Shown here: piece after piece, positions 18,139 through 28,051 of the stretch
Position numbering within the stretch: position 1 is the first letter of the stretch
How the letters are laid out: each line of letters begins with the position of its first letter
Assembly (NCBI GenBank): GCA_050951465.1
Contig: JBMNJC010000002.1
Span: forward strand, 117,299-181,298
DNA length: 64,000 nt
DNA from: JAAZHD01 sp012510895
GTDB taxonomy: Bacteria > Bacillota > Clostridia > Caldicoprobacterales > DTU083
Direction: 5' to 3'
The notes under the pieces: generated by a model
The model's database searches: none
The model's input: the letters and a program-made list of their open reading frames with translations, nothing else
Told to the model about the DNA's origin: nothing
Made by a program: the position numbers and the translations under genes

Positions 18139-19569
18139 ATGGCACAACCCGTTATAATGCCTAAACAAGGGCAGTCAGTTGAAAGTTGCATTATTACTGA
18201 ATGGCATAAGAAAAAAGGCGACAAGGTATCAAAGGGAGATATTCTGTTTTCCTATGAAACCGATAAAGCCAGCTTTGACGAAGAAGCTCCCATAGATGGA
18301 ATTCTTCTTGATGTATTCTTTGAGGAAGGAGACGATGTTCCCTGCCTTCTTAATGTCTGCGTCATAGGGGAAGAAGGGGAGAGCACTGATGAGTTCAATC
18401 CTAACTTGCAAGGAGACAGTTCTGCAGCTCAGGCGGAAAGTGCTGATGCAGAAAGAAAAGAAAGCACAGATGACAGCGGAACACAGGCAGCAGAAGCGGC
18501 AGACGGAGAAGCTGTATCGGACAAGGCAGATGTTGAAATTGTCACTGATGCAAAAGAAATCAAAATTTCACCCAGAGCAAAAAATCTGGCAGAAAAACTG
18601 GGTATAGATTATCGTTATGCTAAAGCTTCAGGGCCTTATGGAAGAATAATAGAACAGGATATATTGGCGCTGAGAGATTCCGGTTATGTAATGACTCCTT
18701 CAGCACAGGCAGCTCAGGCAGGAGGATTGGAAGGAATTACAGGAACCGGATTAGGCGGCAGAATTACAACTGCTGATTTAGAAACACCGGTCCGTCCGGC
18801 AGCTGCCGCATCACCGGTTCAGGCAGTTGCAGCTGCAGGCGCCACATCCATTGATGAGTGGCTGGTTGTAGAACCTGAGTATGAGGAAGTTAAGGTGCCT
18901 CGCATACGTAAGGTCATTGCAAACGCGATGCATCAATCTCTGGCGACCACAGCACAGCTTACATTGAATACCAGTTTCGATGCCACTGAACTTCTTGCAT
19001 ATCGCAAAAAGCTGAAAGAATCCATGGACAGGCTGGGTATCAATAACATAACAATTAACGACATGATCTTGTTTGCCGTTTCCCGAACCTTGGTTAACCA
19101 TAAAGATTTAAATGCTCATTTTCTTGGAGACACAGTCAAATATTTCCGCAATGTAAACCTGGGTAATGCGGTAGATACAGAACGCGGGTTAATGGTACCT
19201 ACAATTTTCAATGCAAATCTGCTTTCACTAAATGAGATCTCTATACGTGCCAGGAAGCTTGCTGATGAATGCAGAACCGGTTCAATCAATCCGGACTTCC
19301 TGAAAAATGGCAGCTTCACCGTTACCAATCTGGGAACTTTGGATATAGAGAGCTTTACTCCTGTACTGAATCCTCCGCAGACGGGTATCTTGGGAGTAAA
19401 CAATATAGTACAGCGTGCCCGTGAAGTAAATGGAGAAATCGAGTTCTATCCGGCTATGGGCTTGTCCTTGACATTTGATCACAGAGCCATTGACGGAGCG
19501 CCTGCAGCCCGGTTCCTGAAAGAACTTAAGACCAATTTGGAAAATTTCAGCGTATTGTTGGCGAGGTGA
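18139..19569 (+). CDS. 2-oxoacid dehydrogenase E2 (dihydrolipoamide acyltransferase)
   Basis: A 476-residue E2. The lipoyl domain is at 1-78 with the lipoylated K43 in ETDKAS; an Ala/Glu-rich linker spans 85-140; a peripheral subunit-binding domain lies at 142-178 (ISPRAKNLAEKLGID ... GPYGRI). A second shorter copy is at about 186-215 (TPSAQAAQ ... GTGLGGRIT). The catalytic domain spans 245-476 with H448 and D452 in FDHRAIDG. It transfers an acyl group from lipoamide to CoA. AGGAGGGG precedes the ATG. The E3 gene starts four bases after its stop. Acetyl versus branched or acetoin-type substrate cannot be decided here. Confidence 0.93.
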   Translation: MAQPVIMPKQGQSVESCIITEWHKKKGDKVSKGDILFSYETDKASFDEEAPIDGILLDVFFEEGDDVPCLLNVCVIGEEGESTDEFNPNLQGDSSAAQAESADAERKESTDDSGTQAAEAADGEAVSDKADVEIVTDAKEIKISPRAKNLAEKLGIDYRYAKASGPYGRIIEQDILALRDSGYVMTPSAQAAQAGGLEGITGTGLGGRITTADLETPVRPAAAASPVQAVAAAGATSIDEWLVVEPEYEEVKVPRIRKVIANAMHQSLATTAQLTLNTSFDATELLAYRKKLKESMDRLGINNITINDMILFAVSRTLVNHKDLNAHFLGDTVKYFRNVNLGNAVDTERGLMVPTIFNANLLSLNEISIRARKLADECRTGSINPDFLKNGSFTVTNLGTLDIESFTPVLNPPQTGILGVNNIVQRAREVNGEIEFYPAMGLSLTFDHRAIDGAPAARFLKELKTNLENFSVLLAR

Positions 19570-19573
19570 GAAT

Positions 19574-20938
19574 ATGATATATGAATTAATAGTAATCGGA
19601 GGCGGACCGGCAGGGTACCTGGCTGCTGAAAGAGCAGGACACGCCGGCCTGTCCACGTTGCTGATAGAAAAACGAAGCCTGGGAGGTGTATGCCTGAACG
19701 AAGGCTGCATACCCAGCAAAGCCCTTCTGTATTCAGCCAAGATTGCAGATAATGCCAGAGACGGCGCGAAATACGGAGTAGAAGCCGGAAATGTTGCCTT
19801 AAATCATCCGGTTGTCATTAAGAGGAAGAACAAGGTTGTCAGCAAACTGGTAGCCGGCGTAAATGCCAAGATGAAAAAAAATAAGGTTACTGTTGTAAAA
19901 GGAGAAGCTTATATATTAGGTCCCGGTCCGGAAGGGTATAAGGTAAAAGCAGGAGACAGCATCTATGAAGGACGAAGACTTTTGATCGCCACCGGATCCA
20001 ATCCTATAATACTGCCCTTACCCGGGGTTAAGGAAGGACTGGAGTCAGGTTTCGTTTTAACCAACCGCGAAATATTAGATCTGGAAGAGGTTCCTGCCAG
20101 ACTGGTTATCGTCGGCGGCGGTGTCATTGGTCTTGAAATGGCATCCTACTACCGGTCAGCCGGCAGCGAGGTAACAGTTATAGAGATGCTTGATCATATT
20201 GCAGGGCCTACTGATTCTGAGATATCAGATATTCTGCTGAAGAACTATGAGAAAAAAGGAATTCAGTTCAAACTAAATGCAAAGGTAACAAAACTGGAAG
20301 GAAACTCAGCTGTTTATGAAAGCAAAGGAGAGACCTTTAAGATAGAAGCAGACAAGGTTCTTTTGAGCATTGGAAGACGTCCGGCTACCGAGGGACTGGG
20401 TCTTGAGAATATTGGCGTTGAACTGGATAGAGGTCGTATAAAGGTGGACGATCAATGTCGGACCAATGTGCCCGGAGTATATGCCGCAGGCGATGTAAAC
20501 GGCAAATCCATGCTTGCCCATACTGCTTACAGAGAATCCGAGGTAGCCGTAAACAATATGCTGGGTAAGAAGGATATCATGCGCTATAATGCCATAGCAT
20601 CCGTTATCTATACCAATCCGGAAGTTGCAGGAGTGGGAGAAACGGAAGCCACCGCCAAAGAAAAGGGTATAGAATATGAAGTTGCCAAACTTCCCATGAT
20701 GTACAGCGGCAGGTATATGGCTGAAAACGAAGGCGGCGACGGTATCTGCAAGGTATTGATAGATAAAAAGCACAAAAAACTCATCGGATTGCATATGATA
20801 GGGAATTATGCCTCTGAAATCATCTATGGCGCTGCTCTTATGATAGAGATGGAAATGCGGGTGGATGATGTCAAAGAGTTAGTATTCCCTCATCCCACAG
20901 TAAGTGAAATAATTCGGGAAACCATATTTGAGTTTTAA
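19574..20938 (+). CDS. Dihydrolipoamide dehydrogenase (E3)
   Basis: A 454-residue flavoprotein disulfide reductase. FAD motif GGGPAGYLAA is at 9-18, redox-active C40 and C45 lie in GGVCLNEGCIPSK, the NAD motif is VGGGVIGLEMA, and the C-terminal H440-E445 pair (FPHPTVSEII) completes the active site. It reoxidises dihydrolipoamide on the E2 subunit with NAD. Its ribosome binding site GAGGTGA overlaps the E2 stop codon, so synthesis is likely coupled. Full length, no defects. Confidence 0.96.
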   Translation: MIYELIVIGGGPAGYLAAERAGHAGLSTLLIEKRSLGGVCLNEGCIPSKALLYSAKIADNARDGAKYGVEAGNVALNHPVVIKRKNKVVSKLVAGVNAKMKKNKVTVVKGEAYILGPGPEGYKVKAGDSIYEGRRLLIATGSNPIILPLPGVKEGLESGFVLTNREILDLEEVPARLVIVGGGVIGLEMASYYRSAGSEVTVIEMLDHIAGPTDSEISDILLKNYEKKGIQFKLNAKVTKLEGNSAVYESKGETFKIEADKVLLSIGRRPATEGLGLENIGVELDRGRIKVDDQCRTNVPGVYAAGDVNGKSMLAHTAYRESEVAVNNMLGKKDIMRYNAIASVIYTNPEVAGVGETEATAKEKGIEYEVAKLPMMYSGRYMAENEGGDGICKVLIDKKHKKLIGLHMIGNYASEIIYGAALMIEMEMRVDDVKELVFPHPTVSEIIRETIFEF

Positions 20939-20969
20939 TCAAATAAAATAGAAAGGAAGGCGTTATTCT

Positions 20970-23441
20970 ATGCCAAGGTCACAATTTATTGATCCCGCTG
21001 AAGTTAGAAAGAGCGGATTTATAAAGTTTCAGGATATTCCTGTCAACCAATACAATAAGACCATAGAGGATGAAAAAGCCAATTACTCCACGGAGGATTT
21101 TTTACGGATCTATCGTGATATGTTAATTATCCGTGAATTTGAATCCATGATTAACTCCGTAAAAACCACCGGAGAATACAATGGTGTGCCCTATAACCAT
21201 CCCGGTCCTGCTCATCTTTCTATCGGTCAGGAAGCCGCTGCTGTAGGTCAGGCTTACCACCTGGATAAGGACGATTACATTTTCGGTTCCCACAGAAGTC
21301 ATGGTGAAATCATAGCAAAAGGACTTTCTGCCATTGAGAAACTCAGTGACGATGAGTTAATGAAGGTGATGGAAAGCTATTTTGACGGGGCTATACTAAG
21401 AATTGTTGAAGGAAAGCAGAAGGATAAGAATAATGCAAAGGAATTGGCCATAGATTTTCTTATCTACGGTACTTTAGCTGAGATTTTTGCACGTGAGACC
21501 GGTTTTCATAAAGGATTGGGCGGTTCCATGCATGCTTTCTTTACTCCGTTCGGTATTTATCCCAATAATGCCATAGTCGGCGGCTCTGCAGACATAGCTG
21601 TAGGAGCAGCTCTATACAAAAAAGTAAATCAGCAGAAGGGTATCGTTATCGCCAATATCGGAGATGCTTCTCTCGGCTGCGGTCCTGTCTGGGAAGCCAT
21701 TTGCCTGGCTACTATGGATCAGTTTAAGAAATTGTGGGAAGAACCCTATCGCGGAGGACTTCCGCTGATATTCAATTTCTTCAATAACCTGTACGGCATG
21801 GGCGGACAAACCTACGGAGAAACCATGGGCTTTGAAATCCTCGCCAGATTCGGTGCCGGAGTAAACCCGGAACAAATGCATGCTGAAAGGGTAGACGGAT
21901 ATAATCCGCTGGCAGTGATCGATGCTATTAAGAGAAAGAAAAAGATTCTGGAAGAGAAGAAAGGCCCGGTACTGCTGGATACACTTACCTATCGATTCAG
22001 CGGACATTCACCCTCCGATGCATCCAGCTACCGAACCAAGGAAGAAATCGATACCTGGATGGAAGCAGATGCTATTAAATCTTACCGCAATGACCTGGTT
22101 GCTGCTGATGTGGCTTCAGATGACAAATTCGAAGAAATAGTTGAAAACACCAAGGTTCTTATTGACAAGATCTATAAACTTGCAATCAATGATGAAGTTT
22201 CTCCAAGAATGAACCTTGTCAAGAACCCGGATCAGATTGCAGACTTCATGTTCTCCAATCAGAAAATTGAGAAAATGGATGACCGTGAGCCTGAAGTTCT
22301 TATACCCAAAGAAGAAAATCCTCGTGTAAAACAGATCAAGAGAAAGGTACGTACGGCTACAGAAAACGGCAAGCCCGTATCGCCCAACCGTGTATTCAGT
22401 TATCGGGATGCCATATTCGAAGCCATATTGGATAAGTTCTATACTGATCCTACCCTGATAGCCTACGGAGAAGAGAACAGAGACTGGGGCGGCGCTTTTG
22501 CAGTATACAGAGGTTTGACGGAAGCCCTTCCCTATCATAGATTATTTAATACATCAATATCTGAAGGAGCTATCGTCGGTTCTGCCGTCGGTTATGGAAT
22601 GTGCGGCGGAAGAGCTTTAGTAGAATTGATGTACTGCGACTTCCTGGGCCGTGCAGGCGACGAAGTATTCAACCAGCTGTCCAAATGGCAGGCAATGAGT
22701 GCCGGCGTTCTGAAGATGCCTGTTGTAGTCAGGGTTTCAGTAGGTTCTAAGTACGGTGCCCAGCATTCTCAGGACTGGACTTCACTGTGCGCACATATTC
22801 CCGGCCTGAAAGTAGTATTCCCGGCAACTCCCTATGATGCAAAAGGACTTATGAACAGTGCTCTTGCAGGTACTGATCCGGTCATTTTCTTTGAAAGTCA
22901 AAGACTTTATGGAATTGGTGAAGAATTTGCACCGGAAGGCGTTCCGGAAGGATATTATGAAGTGCCTATCGGAGAACCGGATGTGAAAAAGGAAGGAAAC
23001 GATATTACAATATTAACAGTAGGCGCTACTTTATATCGTGCCATGGAAGCAGCCAAAATTCTTGAAGAAAAATATGGGCTTTCGGCTGAAATCATAGATG
23101 CCCGCACCTTGGTTCCCTTCAACTATGATAAGGTACTGGAATCTGTTAAGAAGACAGGACGTATCGTTCTTGCCAGCGATGCCTGCGAACGGGGTTCCCA
23201 TCTGAATGACATGGCACGGACCATCAGCGAATTGGCCTTTGATTATCTGGATGCACCTCCGGTGGTAATCGGAGCCCGCAACTGGATCACCCCGGCACAT
23301 GAACTGGAAGAATTCTTCTTCCCGCAGCCCGAATGGTTTATCGATGCTATTCATGAAAAAATCCTGCCTCTGAAAGGACATGTTCCCAAGAACAACTTCA
23401 CCCCTAACGAGCAGCTGAGAAAAAACCGCCGCGGGGTATAA
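20970..23441 (+). CDS. 2-oxoacid dehydrogenase E1, alpha and beta fused
   Basis: An 823-residue thiamine-diphosphate enzyme joining both E1 subunits that are usually separate. The alpha part (about 1-440) carries the TPP-binding pattern GDASLGCG at 231-238 to FFNN at 270-273. The beta part (about 470-823) begins [14 protein letters not shown] and has the cofactor-activating Glu in SISEGAIVG. It decarboxylates a 2-oxoacid or an acetoin-like ketone and acylates the E2 lipoyl group. The alpha half has an insertion at about 125-160. It is the last gene of the E2-E3-E1 run and is followed by a strong terminator. The order E2-E3-E1 is unusual. Confidence 0.92.
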   Translation: MPRSQFIDPAEVRKSGFIKFQDIPVNQYNKTIEDEKANYSTEDFLRIYRDMLIIREFESMINSVKTTGEYNGVPYNHPGPAHLSIGQEAAAVGQAYHLDKDDYIFGSHRSHGEIIAKGLSAIEKLSDDELMKVMESYFDGAILRIVEGKQKDKNNAKELAIDFLIYGTLAEIFARETGFHKGLGGSMHAFFTPFGIYPNNAIVGGSADIAVGAALYKKVNQQKGIVIANIGDASLGCGPVWEAICLATMDQFKKLWEEPYRGGLPLIFNFFNNLYGMGGQTYGETMGFEILARFGAGVNPEQMHAERVDGYNPLAVIDAIKRKKKILEEKKGPVLLDTLTYRFSGHSPSDASSYRTKEEIDTWMEADAIKSYRNDLVAADVASDDKFEEIVENTKVLIDKIYKLAINDEVSPRMNLVKNPDQIADFMFSNQKIEKMDDREPEVLIPKEENPRVKQIKRKVRTATENGKPVSPNRVFSYRDAIFEAILDKFYTDPTLIAYGEENRDWGGAFAVYRGLTEALPYHRLFNTSISEGAIVGSAVGYGMCGGRALVELMYCDFLGRAGDEVFNQLSKWQAMSAGVLKMPVVVRVSVGSKYGAQHSQDWTSLCAHIPGLKVVFPATPYDAKGLMNSALAGTDPVIFFESQRLYGIGEEFAPEGVPEGYYEVPIGEPDVKKEGNDITILTVGATLYRAMEAAKILEEKYGLSAEIIDARTLVPFNYDKVLESVKKTGRIVLASDACERGSHLNDMARTISELAFDYLDAPPVVIGARNWITPAHELEEFFFPQPEWFIDAIHEKILPLKGHVPKNNFTPNEQLRKNRRGV

Positions 23442-23450
23442 GCAAACGAA

Positions 23451-23492
23451 AACCGGGCAGTAACTCCTCTGGGAGTAACTGCCCGGTTTTTT
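23451..23492 (+). terminator. Rho-independent terminator after E1
   Basis: A 17-base-pair stem with one mismatch (23451-23467 with 23472-23488), a four-base loop and a run of six T. It closes the plus-strand operon and separates it from the convergent YjbQ-like gene. Confidence 0.92.
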
Positions 23493-23521
23493 ATGCTAAG
23501 TTACACTGCTTCAATTCCTGC

Positions 23522-24142
23522 TTAGCGCTGCTGCTGTAAATCAAAGTGAGGATCATATGCTTTTTCTTCTTCTGTGAATTTGGGCAATGTATTTACTACT
23601 TCACCGTTATTGTATTTGCGATCTCCAACGTCTTCGGTAGTACCCATAACAGTAACGTTTACCTGTCTTCTGCGTGCGCGTACATGATCCCAGTCGATAA
23701 AATAAATATGAGCGAATTCTCCTGCATCCAATTTTCCGTCTTTAATAGTAATTACTTCACTGCGGCCGAAAAATACGCTTCTGAGATGACCGTCAGTGTT
23801 CATGCTGGTATAGTTACCCGGCTCATTGACATAGCGGCCGAATTGGAGATGAATGGGGCCCGGATGATTGTACTGATTTTCTTCCGTATAGTCAGGAATT
23901 AGTTTTCTCATGATGTTGAGAAGGTCTTGCTGCAGGTATTCCAGGTCAAAGGTGTTGAGATCGTGGGAGCATTCCTGAATCATAACACTGCAGGTGGTGT
24001 GGTGTGATACGACAGCGCATGTACCGTTCTTAATACCGGACTGTTCAACGATTTCCACTACTTCTTTGGAAATGTCATGGAATGTTGGGATCCAGCCTCT
24101 GGACTGAAGTTCTATTTCTTTCTGTACAACTTTAAATTCCAT
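23522..24142 (-). CDS. YjbQ-like protein (UPF0047), extended form
   Basis: A 206-residue member of the YjbQ/UPF0047 family, whose E. coli member has been reported to show thiamine-phosphate synthase side activity. Signature parts are HHTTCSVMI near 46-54 and GHLRS/FFGRSEVI near 120-130. It differs from typical ~135-residue members by an added loop (about residues 80-115) and a ~45-residue C-terminal tail, and the usual GTWQG turn is replaced. A second such gene lies at 31321. It is divergent from a DeoR gene and is probably part of the same sugar module. True function unknown. Confidence 0.82.
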   Translation of the reverse strand: MEFKVVQKEIELQSRGWIPTFHDISKEVVEIVEQSGIKNGTCAVVSHHTTCSVMIQECSHDLNTFDLEYLQQDLLNIMRKLIPDYTEENQYNHPGPIHLQFGRYVNEPGNYTSMNTDGHLRSVFFGRSEVITIKDGKLDAGEFAHIYFIDWDHVRARRRQVNVTVMGTTEDVGDRKYNNGEVVNTLPKFTEEEKAYDPHFDLQQQR

Positions 24143-24168
24143 TACGCAAACCTCCTTAAATTATTATC

Positions 24169-24193
24169 TTACAAATAATTATATGGTTTGTAA
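24169..24193. promoter_or_regulatory. Inverted repeat TTACAAA-N11-TTTGTAA
   Basis: A perfect seven-base inverted repeat with an 11-base AT-rich spacer lies 27 bases before the YjbQ-like start, in the region shared with the divergent DeoR gene. It is a plausible operator for that DeoR protein, by position only. Confidence 0.4.
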
Positions 24194-24229
24194 TAAAGAA
24201 AGTCAATTATATCTTCTTATCATTAAATA

Positions 24230-24258
24230 TTGATTATTTTATTGTGCCTATGTATAAT
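24230..24258 (+). promoter_or_regulatory. Promoter of the DeoR-led module
   Basis: TTGATT at 24230-24235 and a perfect TATAAT at 24253-24258 with a 17-base spacer, about 80 bases before the DeoR start codon. A good vegetative promoter for the operon beginning at 24340. Confidence 0.7.
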
Positions 24259-24339
24259 AAAATATAAGATTTAATTCAAAAGAAAGCTATATTTTCGTTT
24301 CATTTAACAAAATCAGATTATTCCGGTGGAGGGCAGGGA

Positions 24340-25116
24340 ATGGCTTCGGAAGAACTTAAGATTGATGCCCGGAGGAACAAAATAATTGAAATACTTAATA
24401 AAAAAGGACATGTACGGGTATCACAGCTCAGTAAAGACCTAAACACATCTATGGTTACCATTCGCAGCGACTTAAATGCGCTGGAAAGAGACGGTTATTT
24501 GGAGCGCATTCAGGGCGGTGCCATCCAAACAGCCTTTCACCATTACAATAGAGAGTTGCTCGCAAAAAAGAAGCATATGGCAGCGGAAAAGAAAAGAATT
24601 GCCAATGCTCTCGCCGATTTAATAGAAGACGGCGACACACTTATTATGAACTCAGGAACCACCACTTATTATGCGGCTGTAGCATTAAAAGACCATAAAA
24701 ATTTAAATATTGTTACCAATTCCCTGGCAATTGCGGTTGAATTGGGGGCATGTCCAACTTTTAAAGTGATTCTCCTTGGCGGGGAAATTAATGCCCAGCA
24801 TTCCTTTACGTATGGAAATGATGTATTGGAGCAGCTAAAACGTTATAAGGCCAAGCACGCTATTTTGTCTATAGACGGTGTTTGCGTGGATGAGGGAGTA
24901 AGCACTATTCACGCAGAAGAAGTTATGGTAGCCAGAATGATGATGGAGCGTTCCAATGATACCATTATAATTGCTGATCATTCCAAGCTTGGAAAAGAAG
25001 GCTTTATGTATGTCTGCGATTTGCAGGATATAAATAAACTGATTACCGATAAAAAAGCGGATCCTGAACGGGTAAAGGAAATAAGAGAAGCAAATGTCCA
25101 GGTTATTCTTGGGTAA
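24340..25116 (+). CDS. DeoR family transcriptional regulator
   Basis: A 258-residue protein. The helix-turn-helix is at about 13-65 (VSQLSKDLNTSMVTIRSDL), and the DeoRC domain at 80-240 includes the ligand-site patterns NSGTTTYY, TNSLAIA and IADHSKLGKEGF. It likely senses a phosphorylated sugar and controls the module that begins with it (M20 hydrolase, NagB-like, kinase, isomerase) together with the divergent YjbQ-like gene. Distinct from the DeoR at 13582. Confidence 0.92.
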   Translation: MASEELKIDARRNKIIEILNKKGHVRVSQLSKDLNTSMVTIRSDLNALERDGYLERIQGGAIQTAFHHYNRELLAKKKHMAAEKKRIANALADLIEDGDTLIMNSGTTTYYAAVALKDHKNLNIVTNSLAIAVELGACPTFKVILLGGEINAQHSFTYGNDVLEQLKRYKAKHAILSIDGVCVDEGVSTIHAEEVMVARMMMERSNDTIIIADHSKLGKEGFMYVCDLQDINKLITDKKADPERVKEIREANVQVILG

Positions 25117-25146
25117 AATATAAATTTAAAAGGGGTCTGAGTTCTT

Positions 25147-26433
25147 ATGAAAAATATGGAGCAAAAGGTACTCTCTTACATTGAACAGCACAGTGATGAA
25201 CTGGATAACCTGCTTTCCCGTCTTATTCAAATCCCATCAATAAATTATACAACCCATGGAGACGAATATAAGTGCGAAGAAATCATTTTAACCGAATATC
25301 GTAAGATGGGCCTTAAAGCAGAAAAGTACTGCCCTGACATGATTCCGGGTGTTTTGGAAAGCCCAGGCTATCTTCCCGGAAGAGGTACAGACCGGCGGCC
25401 TAATTTCAGCGGTATTTACCATGCGCCCGGTTCAAGGAAGAAAGTCATGCTGGCGGCCCATACCGATGTAATGCCGGTAGGCGATATTGCACAGTGGAGT
25501 GTGGAACCTTTCGGAGGGGAAATCAAAGACGGCCGCATTTACGGCCGGGGCGCAAATGATAATAAATTCGGCATAGCAAGTTCCATTATGGCATTAAAGG
25601 CCATCCAGGAATGCGGCATAGAACTGGAAAGCGATGTTGTTCTTGAGGCCTATTGCGACGAAGAATACGGCGGAGGCAACGGAGCTTTGGCAGCCGGGCT
25701 GAAGCACAAACCGGATGCCATAGTTAATATGGACGGAGGCAATTATGAGATATGGAGTTGTTCCATGGGAGGCCAGGTTTTGGGAATTGAAGTTAAGGCT
25801 CTTCAGCCGCAGGATTCTTCTGCCCTGATAGTAGATGCACTTCTTGTAATCCGGGAAGAGTTAAAACCGTTTATTAAGAATCGCCATGAAGAATTAAGGC
25901 AGGATCGGTACTTTGCAGGAACGGATATGGAGCGTTCAGCTTTTCGTTTTTATGAGTTTCTGGCAGGAGACGGCGGCCTTGGTTCAAATCTGGATATTGG
26001 TAAAATGAGTTTTGTATTCTATACAAATCAATCTGAAGAACAAATCCGAAAAGAACTAAATGAAGTATTGAACCGCGCAAATCCCAGATTGGAAAAAATG
26101 GGTGTCAGGGCCGGAGGCTTCCAACCATTATCAAGATATTTTCACTGCCTGTCTCTGCCTGATGAAGATGAAACCTTACAGACAATGAAAAAGGCAGCAG
26201 AAGAAATTGTTAACAGACCGGTCAAGATTTCAGGCGCATGTCTGTCGGATTTATCCGTATTCTTAAAGTATGGTTCACCCGTAAGTTTCAGCTTTGGCAT
26301 AATCAGAGACTTTCAACTTTACGGCGGTGCCCACCAGTATGATGAATTTGTGGATCAAAAAGAATTTCATGACCACTGCAAGGCACTGGCCTTGTTTTTG
26401 CTGCGCTGGTGCGGAGCACACATGTCCGGTTAA
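25147..26433 (+). CDS. M20 family amidohydrolase/peptidase (ArgE/DapE type)
   Basis: A 428-residue dinuclear zinc hydrolase. Metal and catalytic residues visible: H105 and D107 (AAHTDVMP), D138 (RGANDNK), the E172-E173 pair (CDEEYGG) and D196. The dimerisation domain lies in the middle. Family members remove acyl groups from amino acids or cleave small peptides in the cytosol. Its position between a sugar-type regulator and a NagB-like isomerase suggests removal of an acyl or aminoacyl group from a small substrate, but that is inference. AAGGGG binding site; 30 bases after the DeoR gene. Confidence 0.88.
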   Translation: MKNMEQKVLSYIEQHSDELDNLLSRLIQIPSINYTTHGDEYKCEEIILTEYRKMGLKAEKYCPDMIPGVLESPGYLPGRGTDRRPNFSGIYHAPGSRKKVMLAAHTDVMPVGDIAQWSVEPFGGEIKDGRIYGRGANDNKFGIASSIMALKAIQECGIELESDVVLEAYCDEEYGGGNGALAAGLKHKPDAIVNMDGGNYEIWSCSMGGQVLGIEVKALQPQDSSALIVDALLVIREELKPFIKNRHEELRQDRYFAGTDMERSAFRFYEFLAGDGGLGSNLDIGKMSFVFYTNQSEEQIRKELNEVLNRANPRLEKMGVRAGGFQPLSRYFHCLSLPDEDETLQTMKKAAEEIVNRPVKISGACLSDLSVFLKYGSPVSFSFGIIRDFQLYGGAHQYDEFVDQKEFHDHCKALALFLLRWCGAHMSG

Positions 26434-26499
26434 CGTATCTGATGTTGTATCCTATGGAGTATTATATAGAATAAATTTTATGGAAAGGTGGTTCTAAAG

Positions 26500-27459
26500 A
26501 TGAGTAGGGAATTTAAATTTACACCTGCATCCTGGCTGCCTTCAAGGGATGTGGAAATGCTGGAGAGGGTACGGAACATTAAGAGGGAGGACATGGAATA
26601 TACCAATGAATACGGGTATAGTGTCAAGGTAGTGCTGGACCCGGCAATGATTATGGTGCAGGATATTTTCCACAGGTTCTACTTAAGTGATGTAAGGGAC
26701 GAAAAGTTTGTTGCCATTTTCCCCAACCAATGGCCTTCAATTTATGGTGCAGTGGCAGAAATGATAAACAGATATAATGTAAATTGCCGGAATGTACACG
26801 CATTTGCCATGGATGAGTGGGCTGATGAGGATGGTAATGTAGCGCCTTTAACCTATGGTGCCGGCCTGGGCTATTCATTCATAAATCATTTTTACATGAA
26901 AATCCGGGAAGATTTACGTCCGCCCATAGAGCAATGGCATGTATTCACTAATGAGAATAAGGGTGATGATGTCTATTCCAATATCATAGAAGAAGTCGGC
27001 GAAGGCGGAGCGGATATGGTATATTCTGCCACAGGATGGCCGGGACACACTGCTTTTATAGATCCGGGGGTTAAGGAGTTCCAGGCAGATTCCCTGGAAG
27101 AGTTCCTAAAAATCGGTTCCCGTCTAACAACCCAGTGTCCGTTGACCATATGTGAAAATTCCTTGTTTGCACCTATGGGAGCATCCGGAGATGTATGGGC
27201 AGTCCCCCCAAGGGCAGTCACCATAGGCCCGAGAGATATTGTTAATGCCCGGGAACGGCTTGAGATACATAATTTCGTAAATCCCGGCGGAGATTCCTGG
27301 CAGAGGATGATCTCACGAATTCAACTGTACGGTCCCATTTCAATGGAATGCCCTGCATCAATCATGAGGTTGGGTAAAGGTACCTGCTATGTCAGCGAGG
27401 CCATTGCCAAGCCTTTTGGCTCCTGGTATAACGGCATTGAGAATAAGGATCTTTATTAA
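26500..27459 (+). CDS. NagB/RpiA-fold isomerase-like protein with altered active site
   Basis: I set the start at ATG 26500, with AAGGTGG eight bases before it; the in-frame GTG at 26488 lies inside that site. The 319-residue protein follows glucosamine-6-phosphate deaminase: AMDEWAD with D105 in the place of the base Asp, and GWPGHTAFIDP with H183. The canonical DGH aspartate (D141 in E. coli) is P181 here and the following Glu is D188, so ring opening of GlcN6P as in NagB is unlikely. It is longer than NagB (~265) at both ends. A close paralogue is at 56466. A sugar-phosphate isomerase or deaminase with another substrate is the best guess. Confidence 0.8.
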   Translation: MSREFKFTPASWLPSRDVEMLERVRNIKREDMEYTNEYGYSVKVVLDPAMIMVQDIFHRFYLSDVRDEKFVAIFPNQWPSIYGAVAEMINRYNVNCRNVHAFAMDEWADEDGNVAPLTYGAGLGYSFINHFYMKIREDLRPPIEQWHVFTNENKGDDVYSNIIEEVGEGGADMVYSATGWPGHTAFIDPGVKEFQADSLEEFLKIGSRLTTQCPLTICENSLFAPMGASGDVWAVPPRAVTIGPRDIVNARERLEIHNFVNPGGDSWQRMISRIQLYGPISMECPASIMRLGKGTCYVSEAIAKPFGSWYNGIENKDLY

Positions 27460-27472
27460 TCTGAATTATTAC

Positions 27473-27511
27473 AGTTCCCGGCAGTTTCTGATGCCGGGAG
27501 CTGGTTTTATA
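27473..27511 (+). terminator. Weak terminator after NagB-like gene
   Basis: An 11-base-pair stem (27473-27483 with 27492-27502, one G-T pair), eight-base loop and a short GGTTTTAT tail. It may cause partial termination before the GNAT gene, which is on the same strand. Confidence 0.55.
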
Positions 27512-27568
27512 TTATTTCAGCTGCCGGCAAAGAAGGCGACTGACCGGGGCTAAGGAAGGGTAAAGGGT

Positions 27569-28015
27569 ATGGAGATAAAGAAAATTGAGAACAACAAGCA
27601 TGATTATATGAGTCTTCTGTTATTGGCAGATCCTGAAGAAAGAATGATTATGCGCTATTTATCTGACGGGGATCTTTACATTCTGAAAAATGAAAAGGGG
27701 ACCATAGGTGCAGCAGTAATATATCCATTGGGAGATGGGGGCTGTGAACTGAAAAACATTGCGGTTGCAGAAGAATTTCAAGGCAAAGGAATCGGCAAAA
27801 CCTTTCTCAAAAGGCTGATGCAGATTGCTGCTGAAGACTATGAATACATGCTGGTCGGTACAACTTCAGGGACAGAAGGCTTTTACATTTCTTCCGGTTT
27901 TGTTTACAGCCACACCATACCAGGTTTTTTTGTTGATAATTATTCAGGACCTATTTTTGAAAACGGGGTTCAGTGCATTGATATGCGCTGCTTTAAGAAG
28001 AAACTGAGAGAATAG
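27569..28015 (+). CDS. GNAT family N-acetyltransferase
   Basis: A 148-residue single-domain acetyltransferase. The acetyl-CoA loop appears as QGKGIG at about residue 70-75 (AVAEEFQGKGIGKTFL), and a C-terminal SGFVYSHTIPGFF region is typical. Acceptor unknown; small-molecule or protein amines are both possible. It sits between the NagB-like isomerase and the sugar kinase genes, in the same direction, with AAGGGT before ATG. Confidence 0.85.
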   Translation: MEIKKIENNKHDYMSLLLLADPEERMIMRYLSDGDLYILKNEKGTIGAAVIYPLGDGGCELKNIAVAEEFQGKGIGKTFLKRLMQIAAEDYEYMLVGTTSGTEGFYISSGFVYSHTIPGFFVDNYSGPIFENGVQCIDMRCFKKKLRE

Positions 28016-28051
28016 ATTAATAATCATGGACGAAGAAGAGGAGACCGGAAA

